From Acidobacteriota bacterium (GTDB lineage: Bacteria > Acidobacteriota > Terriglobia > Terriglobales > Acidobacteriaceae), in contig QHVR01000045.1 in NCBI GenBank assembly GCA_003223595.1, positions 1 to 13,483 of the forward strand: a stretch of 13,483 nt of DNA, read 5' to 3'. Under the pieces are notes generated by a model, which ran no database searches, was not told where the DNA came from, and saw only the letters and a program-made list of their open reading frames with translations. A program made the translations under genes and the position numbers. Positions 6,823 through 13,483 of the stretch are shown here, in pieces. The first letter of the stretch is position 1; the number at the start of each line of letters is the position of its first letter.

Positions 6823-8637
6823 TCAGACTTCCGCTAATTCTTCTTCCAGCAGTTGCTTGTTGTAGAGGTCGCTGTAATAGCCGTTCCGGGCCAGGAGTTC
6901 GTCGTGCGTGCCCAGTTCCACGATCCGGCCGCCGTGCAGGACGGCGATCCGATCGGCGTTGCGGACCGTAGAGACGCGGTGAGAGATGAAGATCGTCGTG
7001 CGGCCCTGCATTACGTCGCGGAGGTGATTGAGGATCTTGTCTTCGGTTTGCGTATCCACGCTGGAAAGAGCGTCGTCGAGGATCAGAATGCGCGGGTTAC
7101 GGATCAACGCGCGGGCGATGGCGGTACGCTGCTTCTGTCCGCCCGAGAGCGTGATGCCGCGCTCTCCAACCATGGTGTCATAGGATTCGGGGAAGGCTTC
7201 GATGTCGACCGCTATGTTCGCGGCCTCCGCGGAATTGTGAATTTCAGAATCGGTGGCCGAATCCACTCCAAGCGCGATGTTCTCGCGGATGCGGTCGCTG
7301 AAGAGGAAAGTCTCCTGCGGCACGAAGCCGATGTTTCGGCGCAACGATGACAACGAGTAGTCGCGGACGGGACGGCCATCGATCAGCACGGTTCCAGGAT
7401 CGGCGTCGTAGATGCGTGGAATCAGATCAACGAGCGTGGTCTTGCCTGATCCGGTGGGACCGACAATGGCCAGACTGGTGCCCGCAGGGATCTTCAGGTT
7501 CACGTCGTGCAGAACCTGCTTGCCTTCGTAGTTGAAATTGAGATGCCGAAATTCAACGTCGCCTCGGATGTCATAGTCCCGGGCGGCGGGAACATCCCTG
7601 ATTTCGGGTTCTTCCTGCATGATCTCGTTGATGCGAATCAGCGAGGCGGTTCCGCGCTGGAAGATGTTGATCACCCATCCGAGAGCGATGACCGGCCATG
7701 TGAGCTGCATCATGTAGGTGCTGAAGGAGACGAATTGGCCGACACTCATCGAGCCATCGAGCTTCAGCGTGGTCGCAATTCCGGGATTCTCTGTTCCCAG
7801 TTTTGTGAACAGGTGAATCGTGGACTGTCCGGTGAGAACTTCGCGGCCTCCCAGCCAGAGCACGAGAACCACGGCACAGCCCAGCATCAGTTCCAGGGTG
7901 GGCCAGAGCATTCCCATCAGGCGAACCAGTTTGAGGCTGCGGCGAATGTATTCCTTGTTCTCGGCCTCAAAGGATTTGATTTCGGCTTCTTCCTGCACGT
8001 AGGCGCGAATCAAGCGTGCTCCGGAAAAATTCTCCTGCGCGCGGGCGGAGATATCGGAGAACATGGCTTGGATGCGCTCGAAGCGCTCGTGAATGCGGCG
8101 GCCGAAGGTCTGGATGACGATGCTGACCGCGGGTAGAGGCAGGAACGTGAAGAGGGTCAGCCAGGGGCTGATGGAAATCATGAACGACAGTGCGCCCACC
8201 GTGTAAACCAGCGTGTTCGCGGAATACATGATGGCGGGCCCGAGCAGCATGCGAACGGCGTTGAGGTCATTCGTCGCCCGCGCCATAATGTCGCCGGTGC
8301 GATGACGCTGGTAATAGGAGTAGCTCAGGTTTTCCAGACGGGCGAAAAGATCATTGCGGAGATCGAATTCGATATCCCGCGAAATGCCAATCACCACCCA
8401 CCGCGTGAGGAACTGGAAAATCCCTTTGGTGACGGCAATGGCCAGAAGCATCCCCGCGTAGACGAGCAACTTGTGCTTCGTAACGCCGGTGTGCAGATCG
8501 TCGGCAGCTTTGCCGATCACCAGAGGGAAGAGGATCCAGATGCCATTGGTGAACAGGACGCAGATGCTGCCGAAAATGTATGCCCAGCGATAACGTTTTA
8601 CGTACGGAAGCAGCGGCCGCAGGCTCTTGGGAAACAT
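6823..8637 (-). CDS. ABC exporter half-transporter (membrane domain fused to ATPase), MsbA/MdlB/BmrC-like
   Basis: This 604-residue protein has the usual length and order for an exporter half. Six membrane helices lie within residues 18-330, with coupling segments such as RTGDIMARATNDLNAVR. The ATPase domain runs from about 358: aromatic Y370, Walker A GPTGSGKTT (393-401), Q-loop Q441, signature LSGGQ (497-501), Walker B ILILD (517-521), D-loop SSVD and H-loop H553. It works as a dimer in the inner membrane to export lipids, drugs or peptides; the substrate is unknown. Two oddities stand out. The residue after Walker B is Asp (D522), not the catalytic Glu. The loop before SVGQFVSF carries about 25 extra residues (271-296). 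D522 is typical of the degenerate-site half of heterodimeric exporters, yet no partner half lies alongside. The ATG at 8637 directly follows an in-frame TGA, so no longer start exists. No Shine-Dalgarno is visible. Confidence 0.95.
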   Translation of the reverse strand: MFPKSLRPLLPYVKRYRWAYIFGSICVLFTNGIWILFPLVIGKAADDLHTGVTKHKLLVYAGMLLAIAVTKGIFQFLTRWVVIGISRDIEFDLRNDLFARLENLSYSYYQRHRTGDIMARATNDLNAVRMLLGPAIMYSANTLVYTVGALSFMISISPWLTLFTFLPLPAVSIVIQTFGRRIHERFERIQAMFSDISARAQENFSGARLIRAYVQEEAEIKSFEAENKEYIRRSLKLVRLMGMLWPTLELMLGCAVVLVLWLGGREVLTGQSTIHLFTKLGTENPGIATTLKLDGSMSVGQFVSFSTYMMQLTWPVIALGWVINIFQRGTASLIRINEIMQEEPEIRDVPAARDYDIRGDVEFRHLNFNYEGKQVLHDVNLKIPAGTSLAIVGPTGSGKTTLVDLIPRIYDADPGTVLIDGRPVRDYSLSSLRRNIGFVPQETFLFSDRIRENIALGVDSATDSEIHNSAEAANIAVDIEAFPESYDTMVGERGITLSGGQKQRTAIARALIRNPRILILDDALSSVDTQTEDKILNHLRDVMQGRTTIFISHRVSTVRNADRIAVLHGGRIVELGTHDELLARNGYYSDLYNKQLLEEELAEV

Positions 8638-8719
8638 TCAGAAGGTGTAGATGAGATTTTAGCAGGGAAGGTGCATCGATTTTGGCGCCTTCGACGGGGT
8701 TAGTAGCGCATCAGCGGGT

Positions 8720-9703
8720 TTACTGGAATCGGTATCCCGGCTTGGGGGTGCAGCGATAGACTCGGCCACGGTCGGGATTGGCTTGGGTGTCGCAGGATGC
8801 CCAGCTCAAGAACAGGAGAGGGCCGAGGGGAAAGATAATAGGCTGGCCGTCGAGCTCGGCCTCGATGCTTACGCTTTCTGCGTTGGCGGGCAGAGTGAAT
8901 GACATGGCGTCGCCAAAGATGGCGGGATAAGACCAGTGCTCCCGCTGGCTCACCATGGGGCGGAAGACTTCGGCTTCAAACAGAAAGGTCGCGGTGTCAG
9001 ACCAATTGCGGGCAGAGACAGTGAGAATGCGTCCGCCCTGGCTGGTGGAGTCAGATTCGATGCGGGTAAACGGACAAGGCCCGGCGATGCAGGAGGCGCG
9101 CGGACTACGGAATTGGTTTCCCGCGCCGGCGTCGAGGCTGGCCGAACCAGTGGCGGCTTTCCACACGCCATCCGGGGAGCAGGGGTTCTGGCCTTTGCAG
9201 GGTACGTTACCCTTATTCTGCACTTCGAAAATTTTGACTGCACTGCCGACATTCAGATCGGTGGGTGCCTTGACGGTGTAGCGTATGCGAATGCTGGAGA
9301 CTTTGACTTGCGGTCCATTCTGGGGAGGGCGCTTTACCGCAATGGGCGCGAGATGGACGATGTAGAGTTTATCGACGACGTAGTCATTGAGATCCAGCGG
9401 GCGGTAGCGCGGATCACGGAAATGAACCACAATCGGGTGTCCGTGGCGGATGGGCTTCCGCAAATGCAAAACGAACATTCCCGAGGGCTCGGAGTTTGTA
9501 TCAGCAACCGCCAAATTGTCCGTGGAAATCTCCACGCCGCCGATGGGCAACTGCTTTTTGGGATCGGGGTCGTCAACCAGCACCGCCCCACGAAGAGTGA
9601 TCGGCTTCTGGATGCCCCAGCGAATCACGGACAGCGCGGTGGCCCCGAGCAGAATGGTGACGATCAGTGCAATCCAGACCTCGATTTTATGTGCCCGAGT
9701 CAT
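8720..9703 (-). CDS. Membrane-anchored periplasmic protein of unknown function with six cysteines
   Basis: This 327-residue protein has a short basic N-terminus (MTRAHK), then one membrane helix (residues 9-30), with the remainder predicted periplasmic. Residues 34-120 resemble a carboxypeptidase-regulatory-like beta domain (ITLRGAVLVDD, IGGVEISTDN, SGMFVLHLRKP). Residues 130-295 are strand-rich, with no catalytic motif I recognise. All six cysteines are in the periplasmic part: C169, C175, C205, C210, C304 and C318. The first two pairs are closely spaced, suggesting disulfides. The helix lacks a clear signal peptidase site, so it is probably an anchor. It lies 82 bases upstream of the ABC exporter on the same strand and might be co-transcribed, but there is no direct evidence of joint function. 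It is divergent from the glucanase gene. No strong Shine-Dalgarno is visible before ATG 9703. Confidence 0.78.
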   Translation of the reverse strand: MTRAHKIEVWIALIVTILLGATALSVIRWGIQKPITLRGAVLVDDPDPKKQLPIGGVEISTDNLAVADTNSEPSGMFVLHLRKPIRHGHPIVVHFRDPRYRPLDLNDYVVDKLYIVHLAPIAVKRPPQNGPQVKVSSIRIRYTVKAPTDLNVGSAVKIFEVQNKGNVPCKGQNPCSPDGVWKAATGSASLDAGAGNQFRSPRASCIAGPCPFTRIESDSTSQGGRILTVSARNWSDTATFLFEAEVFRPMVSQREHWSYPAIFGDAMSFTLPANAESVSIEAELDGQPIIFPLGPLLFLSWASCDTQANPDRGRVYRCTPKPGYRFQ

Positions 9704-9778
9704 GCGCAGTGAGTTGGGTCAGCTATTTGGACATTTTATTTGCTCTCGAACGGTACCAGCGGACGGCAACGGCCCAAG

Positions 9779-9823
9779 TTTCACTTGCATCCTTAGACCG
9801 GGAAATACCAAAATAAAGTGAAA
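9779..9823. repeat. Inverted repeat in the divergent intergenic region (possible operator)
   Basis: TTTCACTT (9779-9786) is repeated as its exact reverse complement AAGTGAAA (9816-9823). The left arm is itself within a short palindrome, AAGT-TTC-ACTT (9776-9786). The repeat lies between two divergent genes, where a regulator of either could bind. The 29-base spacing is too wide for a simple terminator and no T-tract follows. The arms are short and the region is AT-rich, so chance is possible. Confidence 0.3.
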
Positions 9824-9872
9824 TCTGCAATATGATGCCAGCGAACAGGATTCCGTCGTCTCGCAAGTGTGC

Positions 9873-11279
9873 ATGAAGCACGCCAAGACAAGCATAGCGG
9901 ATGTGCCCGCACCCGTGCTCTCCAGGCGGCAAGTTCTACGCCAGATGCTGGGAGCTGGCGTGGTGCTGCCATGGGCAGGAATTCTGCCTAGCGGCACTGC
10001 GTTCGCGCAGAGCCCACGTACGCCTGCGGCGCCAGCCGGGGCAAGAATCGGTACGGTCACCAATCTTTCTGTCGAGGATGATCAGTTTCTTGACGACGTC
10101 GAGAAGGCCAGCTTTCAATTCTTCTGGGAGCAGGGGAGCCCGAATACGGGCATGGTCAAGGACCGCTGCAACCTGAGCAATCCCAATCAACTGAGTGCGG
10201 CCAGCATCGCGGCCACCGGATTTGGGCTGACGGCGCTTTGCATCGGAGATCAGCGTAAGTTCGTACCCCCCGGCGCAGCGCTGGAGCGCGTCTTCGCGAC
10301 TCTTCGGTTCCTCTGGAAAAAGTTGCCGAATCATCGTGGCTTCTTTTTCCACTTCGCCAACTCGGAGACCGGGGAGCGCATGTACGACTCGGAAGTTTCC
10401 TCCGTGGATACGGCGATCCTGCTCTGCGGGCTCATCAGTTGCCGTGAACACTTCCGCCACCCCGCCGTCGTTGAACTGGCGAACCTGATTTTGAATCGCG
10501 TAGATTGGAGTTGGCTCGCCGAAGACACGTCGCTGCTCACGCACGGCTGGACTCCGGAGGTGGGATTTCTTCCCTCGCGATGGGATTACTACAGCGAACT
10601 GATGATGCTGTACCTGCTGGCCATGGGAGCCGCGCATAATCCACTTCCGGAGAATACCTGGAATGCCTGGAAGCGGCTCATTTTCGAATATGACGGGATG
10701 CGGTATATCGGATCATTTGCGCCGCTTTTCGTACACCAGTACTCGCAGGCGTGGTTCGATTTCCGCAACAAGCGCGACAAGTTCGCGGACTATTTTCAGA
10801 ACTCCATGACAGCGACCGAGGTGCATCGCCGCTTCTGCCTGGAATTGAACAAGCAGTTCCCGGATTACAGCGAAGAATTGTGGGGAATCACCGCCTCGGA
10901 CTCGCAGCACGGATACGTAGTTTGGGGAGGCCCGCCAGCCATGGGGCCCATCGACGGATCGGTGGTGCCGAGCGCGGCTGGGGGATCTTTGCCGTTCTTG
11001 CCGGCAGAGACTCTGCGAGTGTTGAAGACGATGCGGAGCAAGTATCCCTCATCCTGGACGAAGTACGGTTTTGTGAACGCGTTCAATCCGTTGAAGAACT
11101 GGTATGACTCCGACGTGATTGGAATTGATACGGGAATTATCTTGCTGATGGCGGAGAATCTGCGAACCGGTTTTGTGTGGGATACGTTCATGAAGAGCGC
11201 GGAGGCAAAGCGAGGGATGGACAAGGCTGGTTTTCAGAAGGCAAGTTATCTTTTACCCGACCACGGTGAGGGGCTCTGA
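9873..11279 (+). CDS. Tat-exported glycoamylase-family glycoside hydrolase (GH144-like beta-1,2-glucanase type)
   Basis: This is a 468-residue protein from ATG 9873. A GTG two codons earlier (9867) is possible, but neither start has a clear Shine-Dalgarno. The N-terminus carries a twin-arginine motif SRRQVLR (17-23), a hydrophobic stretch and an AFA-Q site at 43-46, so it is probably folded in the cytosol and exported by Tat. The mature part has hallmarks of the glycoamylase family (PF10091; the (alpha/alpha)6-barrel group containing GH144 endo-beta-1,2-glucanases): FQFFWEQGSPNTGMVKDRCN (81-100), YDSEVSSVDTAIL (171-183), GWTPEVGFLPSRWDYYSE (225-242) and a C-terminal IGIDTGIILLMAENLRTGF. Family knowledge suggests hydrolysis of beta-linked glucans in the periplasm; the exact linkage is inferred. 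No sugar transporter or beta-glucosidase lies nearby. Its stop overlaps the start of the following small ORF. Confidence 0.88.
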   Translation: MKHAKTSIADVPAPVLSRRQVLRQMLGAGVVLPWAGILPSGTAFAQSPRTPAAPAGARIGTVTNLSVEDDQFLDDVEKASFQFFWEQGSPNTGMVKDRCNLSNPNQLSAASIAATGFGLTALCIGDQRKFVPPGAALERVFATLRFLWKKLPNHRGFFFHFANSETGERMYDSEVSSVDTAILLCGLISCREHFRHPAVVELANLILNRVDWSWLAEDTSLLTHGWTPEVGFLPSRWDYYSELMMLYLLAMGAAHNPLPENTWNAWKRLIFEYDGMRYIGSFAPLFVHQYSQAWFDFRNKRDKFADYFQNSMTATEVHRRFCLELNKQFPDYSEELWGITASDSQHGYVVWGGPPAMGPIDGSVVPSAAGGSLPFLPAETLRVLKTMRSKYPSSWTKYGFVNAFNPLKNWYDSDVIGIDTGIILLMAENLRTGFVWDTFMKSAEAKRGMDKAGFQKASYLLPDHGEGL

Positions 11280-11565
11280 GCTTAAGTCGAGAGACGTACG
11301 ACAAAAAATTGGACGTGATGTGGATGTGTTCGTTCGTTCGGTTCTGGCGGGAAAGAATCTGGGATTTCCGCAGGCGCGCGATAGTGTGATTGCGTCCGAG
11401 GTCAGCTGGGCCATGCTCAACCACGCGATTGCAAATATTCCGCCTGTGCGAGGCACGCCGGAAGAGATGCAGCAGATCCTGGAGCAGCGAAGGCGCCTGG
11501 TGAATGGGTTTGGGCTGCCTGTCAGAATGCAAGAACTTTCCGATCTCCCGCTCGCTGCTGTCTAG
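11266..11565 (+). CDS. Small hypothetical protein overlapping the glucanase 3' end
   Basis: This 99-codon frame starts at GTG 11266, inside the last codons of the glucanase gene (14-base overlap), and ends at TAG 11563-11565. The product is charged and probably alpha-helical, with no signal peptide or membrane segment. Notable segments are KIGRDVDVFVRSVLAGKN, SEVSWAMLNHAIANIPPV and TPEEMQQILEQRRRLVNGFG. Its codon use looks like that of its neighbours and it fills an otherwise empty 330-base gap, both of which favour a real gene. Against it are the lack of a Shine-Dalgarno, the GTG start and no family I recognise. A later GTG start is possible. The overlap suggests translational coupling with the glucanase. 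The antisense frame over the same stretch looks less protein-like. Confidence 0.5.
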   Translation: MRGSELKSRDVRQKIGRDVDVFVRSVLAGKNLGFPQARDSVIASEVSWAMLNHAIANIPPVRGTPEEMQQILEQRRRLVNGFGLPVRMQELSDLPLAAV

Positions 11566-11609
11566 ATTTCGCCTCCGCATGAGGCCGTCCGCAGTAAACT
11601 GGTTGAAAC

Positions 11610-13313
11610 ATGGCCGCAACCTGGAGATCAGTGTGGTTAGGGGCAGCAGTACTGTGCCTCGCACTGCAAGGAAATACCATAGGCCAGAACGCCAGTTCCG
11701 AGGGCCAGTCCAGTTCGGTGGCGCCGGCCACTAGCGCTACGCCTGCACGCAAACCGATCAGCTTTGATCAATTTATCGACCAGGCAATTTCACAGGAGCG
11801 AAGCCTGATTGCGCTGATGCGCAATTTCCGTCCGATTACCGAGACTTATGTTCAGGAGCAAAAGAGGGATCCGGAAGCGGGTATGGTTCCCAGCGGTGAC
11901 CAGTATTTCCTGAGCCGCCTGGATCTCAGCAAAGGGGAGACTGCGCTTTCTTTTGCCCAGCAGGAACGGTCGAGACGGGGATTCTTCCAGTTGTGGCATA
12001 AACCTGCCGCAGAGCGCTTTTCGGCCGGCGGATTTGTGCAAGCTCTGTTTCCCGATCTGGAGCACTTCGATCGCTCCAACTACACGTTTGAGTATGTGCG
12101 CTTCGAGAATCTGGGAGAGGTTCGTTGCGTGGTAGTGGACGTGAAGCCCCGGGACAAGACAGAGAGTCGGGGGTTCATGGGCCGGATCTGGTTCGAAGAT
12201 GAGAACGCCAGCATTGTGCGCTTCACCGGAGCCTACACCGCGGAGCCGTTCGACAAGAGAGCATTTCATTTCGACAGTTGGCGGGTGAACACATTGGACG
12301 TGCGCTGGATGCCGGCTTATGTGTACACAGAGGAGTGGAATCCCGAACCGACAATTCACGAGTTATGGTTCAAGGCTCAAACTCGGGTCTGGGGATATGA
12401 CCTGGCCAATGCGGGCGATCATCGGGAATTTGCCAAACCTCTGACGGACTCGCCGGGCCTGGTGGATCCGAAGAGTCACGAGGCATCCCAGAGCCTGAAT
12501 CCGGCTTACACGGTGGGGAAGAATACTTATACGCCGGACGACGAACTGGTGGAGCGATTGCAGGTGGCGGGTTTGATGGCTCCCAGTGGCGACGTGGATA
12601 AGGTACTGGAAACCGTTGTTAACAACATTCTGCTGACCAATGATATCGAGATTCCAGCGGTTCGCTGCCGGGTTCTGCTGACCACGCCGCTGGAGTCGTT
12701 TGTCGTCGGCCGAACCATCATCGTGAGCCGGGGGTTACTCGACGTGTTGCCGGATGAGGCGACGCTGGGGGCGGTGCTGGCTCATGAACTGGCACATATT
12801 GTTTTGCATCAGTCCGATCGGGGCGAGTATTTGTCTGAACTGGCGCTGCCGTTTTCCGATCTGGAGATATTTTCGCATCTGGATTTTCATTTCGAGCCGG
12901 AGCAGGAACTCGAAGCAGATAGGAAGGGGCTGGAATTATTTGCGAAGTCTCCCTACAAAGATCAGATGGCCAAGGCCGGATTGTTCCTGGCAGTTTTGGA
13001 GTCGCGCTCGGCGCAGTTGCCGAACTTGTTGCGGGGTCGCTTCAGCAACGATTTCGGGAGCAGTCATCTGACCGGTATGCAGGGCTTATCGAGATCCGGA
13101 CAGCTGCAGACGAATCGACTGGATCAGGTTGGGGCGCTGCCGCTGGGATCGCGCATCGGGGTGAATCCGTGGTCGGATCAGATCGAATTGCTTAAGAGCA
13201 AACCGGTACAACTGGAATCCTCAGCCGAGAAAATGCCCTTCGAGGTGACTCCGTTTTTCTTCCATCTGAAGCGCTTGGAGGATCGGCACAAGCTGCAGAG
13301 CGATATGCGCTGA
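11610..13313 (+). CDS. Secreted M48-family zinc metalloprotease with beta-rich N-terminal domain
   Basis: This 567-residue protein has an N-terminal signal sequence (hydrophobic core about 8-20, cleavage near 25-26 before QNAS), then a Ser/Ala/Thr-rich linker to about residue 47. Residues 50-270 form a beta-rich region (YFLSRLDLSKGE, VRCVVVDVKPRD, GRIWFEDENASIVRFTGAYT, VRWMPAYVYTEEW) that resembles a LolA-like fold; that is inference. The peptidase domain occupies about 330-460, with zinc site HELAH (392-396), E393 as general base, and the likely third ligand E433 in ELEAD (433-437). The active-site residues are intact, so the enzyme should be active. No membrane helices are seen beyond the signal, unlike HtpX, so a soluble periplasmic protease (BepA-like quality control) is plausible. 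The C-terminal 100 residues are of unknown role. It lies 44 bases after the small ORF; no strong Shine-Dalgarno is seen. Confidence 0.9.
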   Translation: MAATWRSVWLGAAVLCLALQGNTIGQNASSEGQSSSVAPATSATPARKPISFDQFIDQAISQERSLIALMRNFRPITETYVQEQKRDPEAGMVPSGDQYFLSRLDLSKGETALSFAQQERSRRGFFQLWHKPAAERFSAGGFVQALFPDLEHFDRSNYTFEYVRFENLGEVRCVVVDVKPRDKTESRGFMGRIWFEDENASIVRFTGAYTAEPFDKRAFHFDSWRVNTLDVRWMPAYVYTEEWNPEPTIHELWFKAQTRVWGYDLANAGDHREFAKPLTDSPGLVDPKSHEASQSLNPAYTVGKNTYTPDDELVERLQVAGLMAPSGDVDKVLETVVNNILLTNDIEIPAVRCRVLLTTPLESFVVGRTIIVSRGLLDVLPDEATLGAVLAHELAHIVLHQSDRGEYLSELALPFSDLEIFSHLDFHFEPEQELEADRKGLELFAKSPYKDQMAKAGLFLAVLESRSAQLPNLLRGRFSNDFGSSHLTGMQGLSRSGQLQTNRLDQVGALPLGSRIGVNPWSDQIELLKSKPVQLESSAEKMPFEVTPFFFHLKRLEDRHKLQSDMR

Positions 13314-13483
13314 ACCAGACGGCGGCTCTTGCGCTTGTGCTGAGACTCCGATTGTCAACTCACCGCTCTGATCTCAAACGCGCAAGCGCTGGCCTGATAG
13401 ACGGCCCGGTCCGCGATTGATCACTCGCGGCTTTCGATGGAATCAGGTCACGCCCGAAAGCGGCGAGAGCAAGCGCCGCCACC
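13314..13483. other. Tail of window with no recognised gene
   Basis: These 170 bases hold no RNA gene or terminator that I can identify. A 7-base inverted repeat (CTTGCGC 13328-13334 with GCGCAAG 13380-13386) has a 45-base loop and no T-tract. A 40-codon reverse-strand frame is open from the edge to a TGA at 13360-13362 (FGRDLIPSKAASDQS and onward). It could be the end of a neighbouring gene, but it is too short to support. Confidence 0.4.

Noticed and set aside
8936..9712. 258-codon forward open frame over the six-cysteine protein
   Set aside because: It lacks domains, and the opposite frame has a clear membrane anchor and beta domain; treated as a shadow.
11188..11664. 158-codon reverse-strand open frame opposite the small hypothetical ORF
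   Set aside because: It overlaps both the glucanase 3' end and the protease 5' end and has an Arg/His-rich shadow composition.

Overview
This window looks like ordinary chromosome from a moderately GC-rich, Gram-negative bacterium, most likely an Acidobacteriota member (Terriglobia/Koribacter-like). The grounds are family recognition, not a search. There is a tandem pair of secreted carboxypeptidase-regulatory-like proteins with a 'YYP...' signature, many secreted proteins whose signal peptides end in a small residue plus Gln, a short bactofilin beside a degenerate methyltransferase, and lineage-type proteins of unknown function. No RNA gene, CRISPR array, transposase, integrase or prophage gene was seen.

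Layout. Positions 1-1131 (minus): the 5' end of a secreted protein cut by the window edge, preceded by a secreted protein of unknown function. Positions 1132-1321: divergent intergenic region with a good sigma70-type promoter for the bactofilin. Positions 1322-2498 (plus): bactofilin, then a class I methyltransferase-like protein. Positions 2598-6055 (plus): two tandem secreted multi-domain beta-sandwich proteins. The first is interrupted by an in-frame amber codon at 4005-4007, and the second starts 2 bases after the end of the first. Positions 6087-9703 (minus): in transcription order, a membrane-anchored six-cysteine protein, an ABC exporter half-transporter with Asp at the catalytic-Glu position, and a small SAM methyltransferase with its own likely promoter. 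Positions 9704-9872: divergent intergenic region with an inverted repeat. Positions 9873-13313 (plus): a Tat-exported glucanase-type glycoside hydrolase (glycoamylase family), an overlapping 99-codon hypothetical ORF, and a secreted M48 zinc metalloprotease with a beta-rich N-terminal region. Positions 13314-13483: nothing recognised.

How the genes work together. Most products are predicted to act in the envelope: cytoskeletal scaffold, exporter, periplasmic glycan hydrolase, periplasmic protease and secreted beta-sandwich proteins. The window reads as envelope-related housekeeping and accessory genes, not one pathway. I found no convincing new multi-gene system. The most notable observation is the amber interruption: family-like sequence continues in the same frame to a second stop that is coupled to the next gene.
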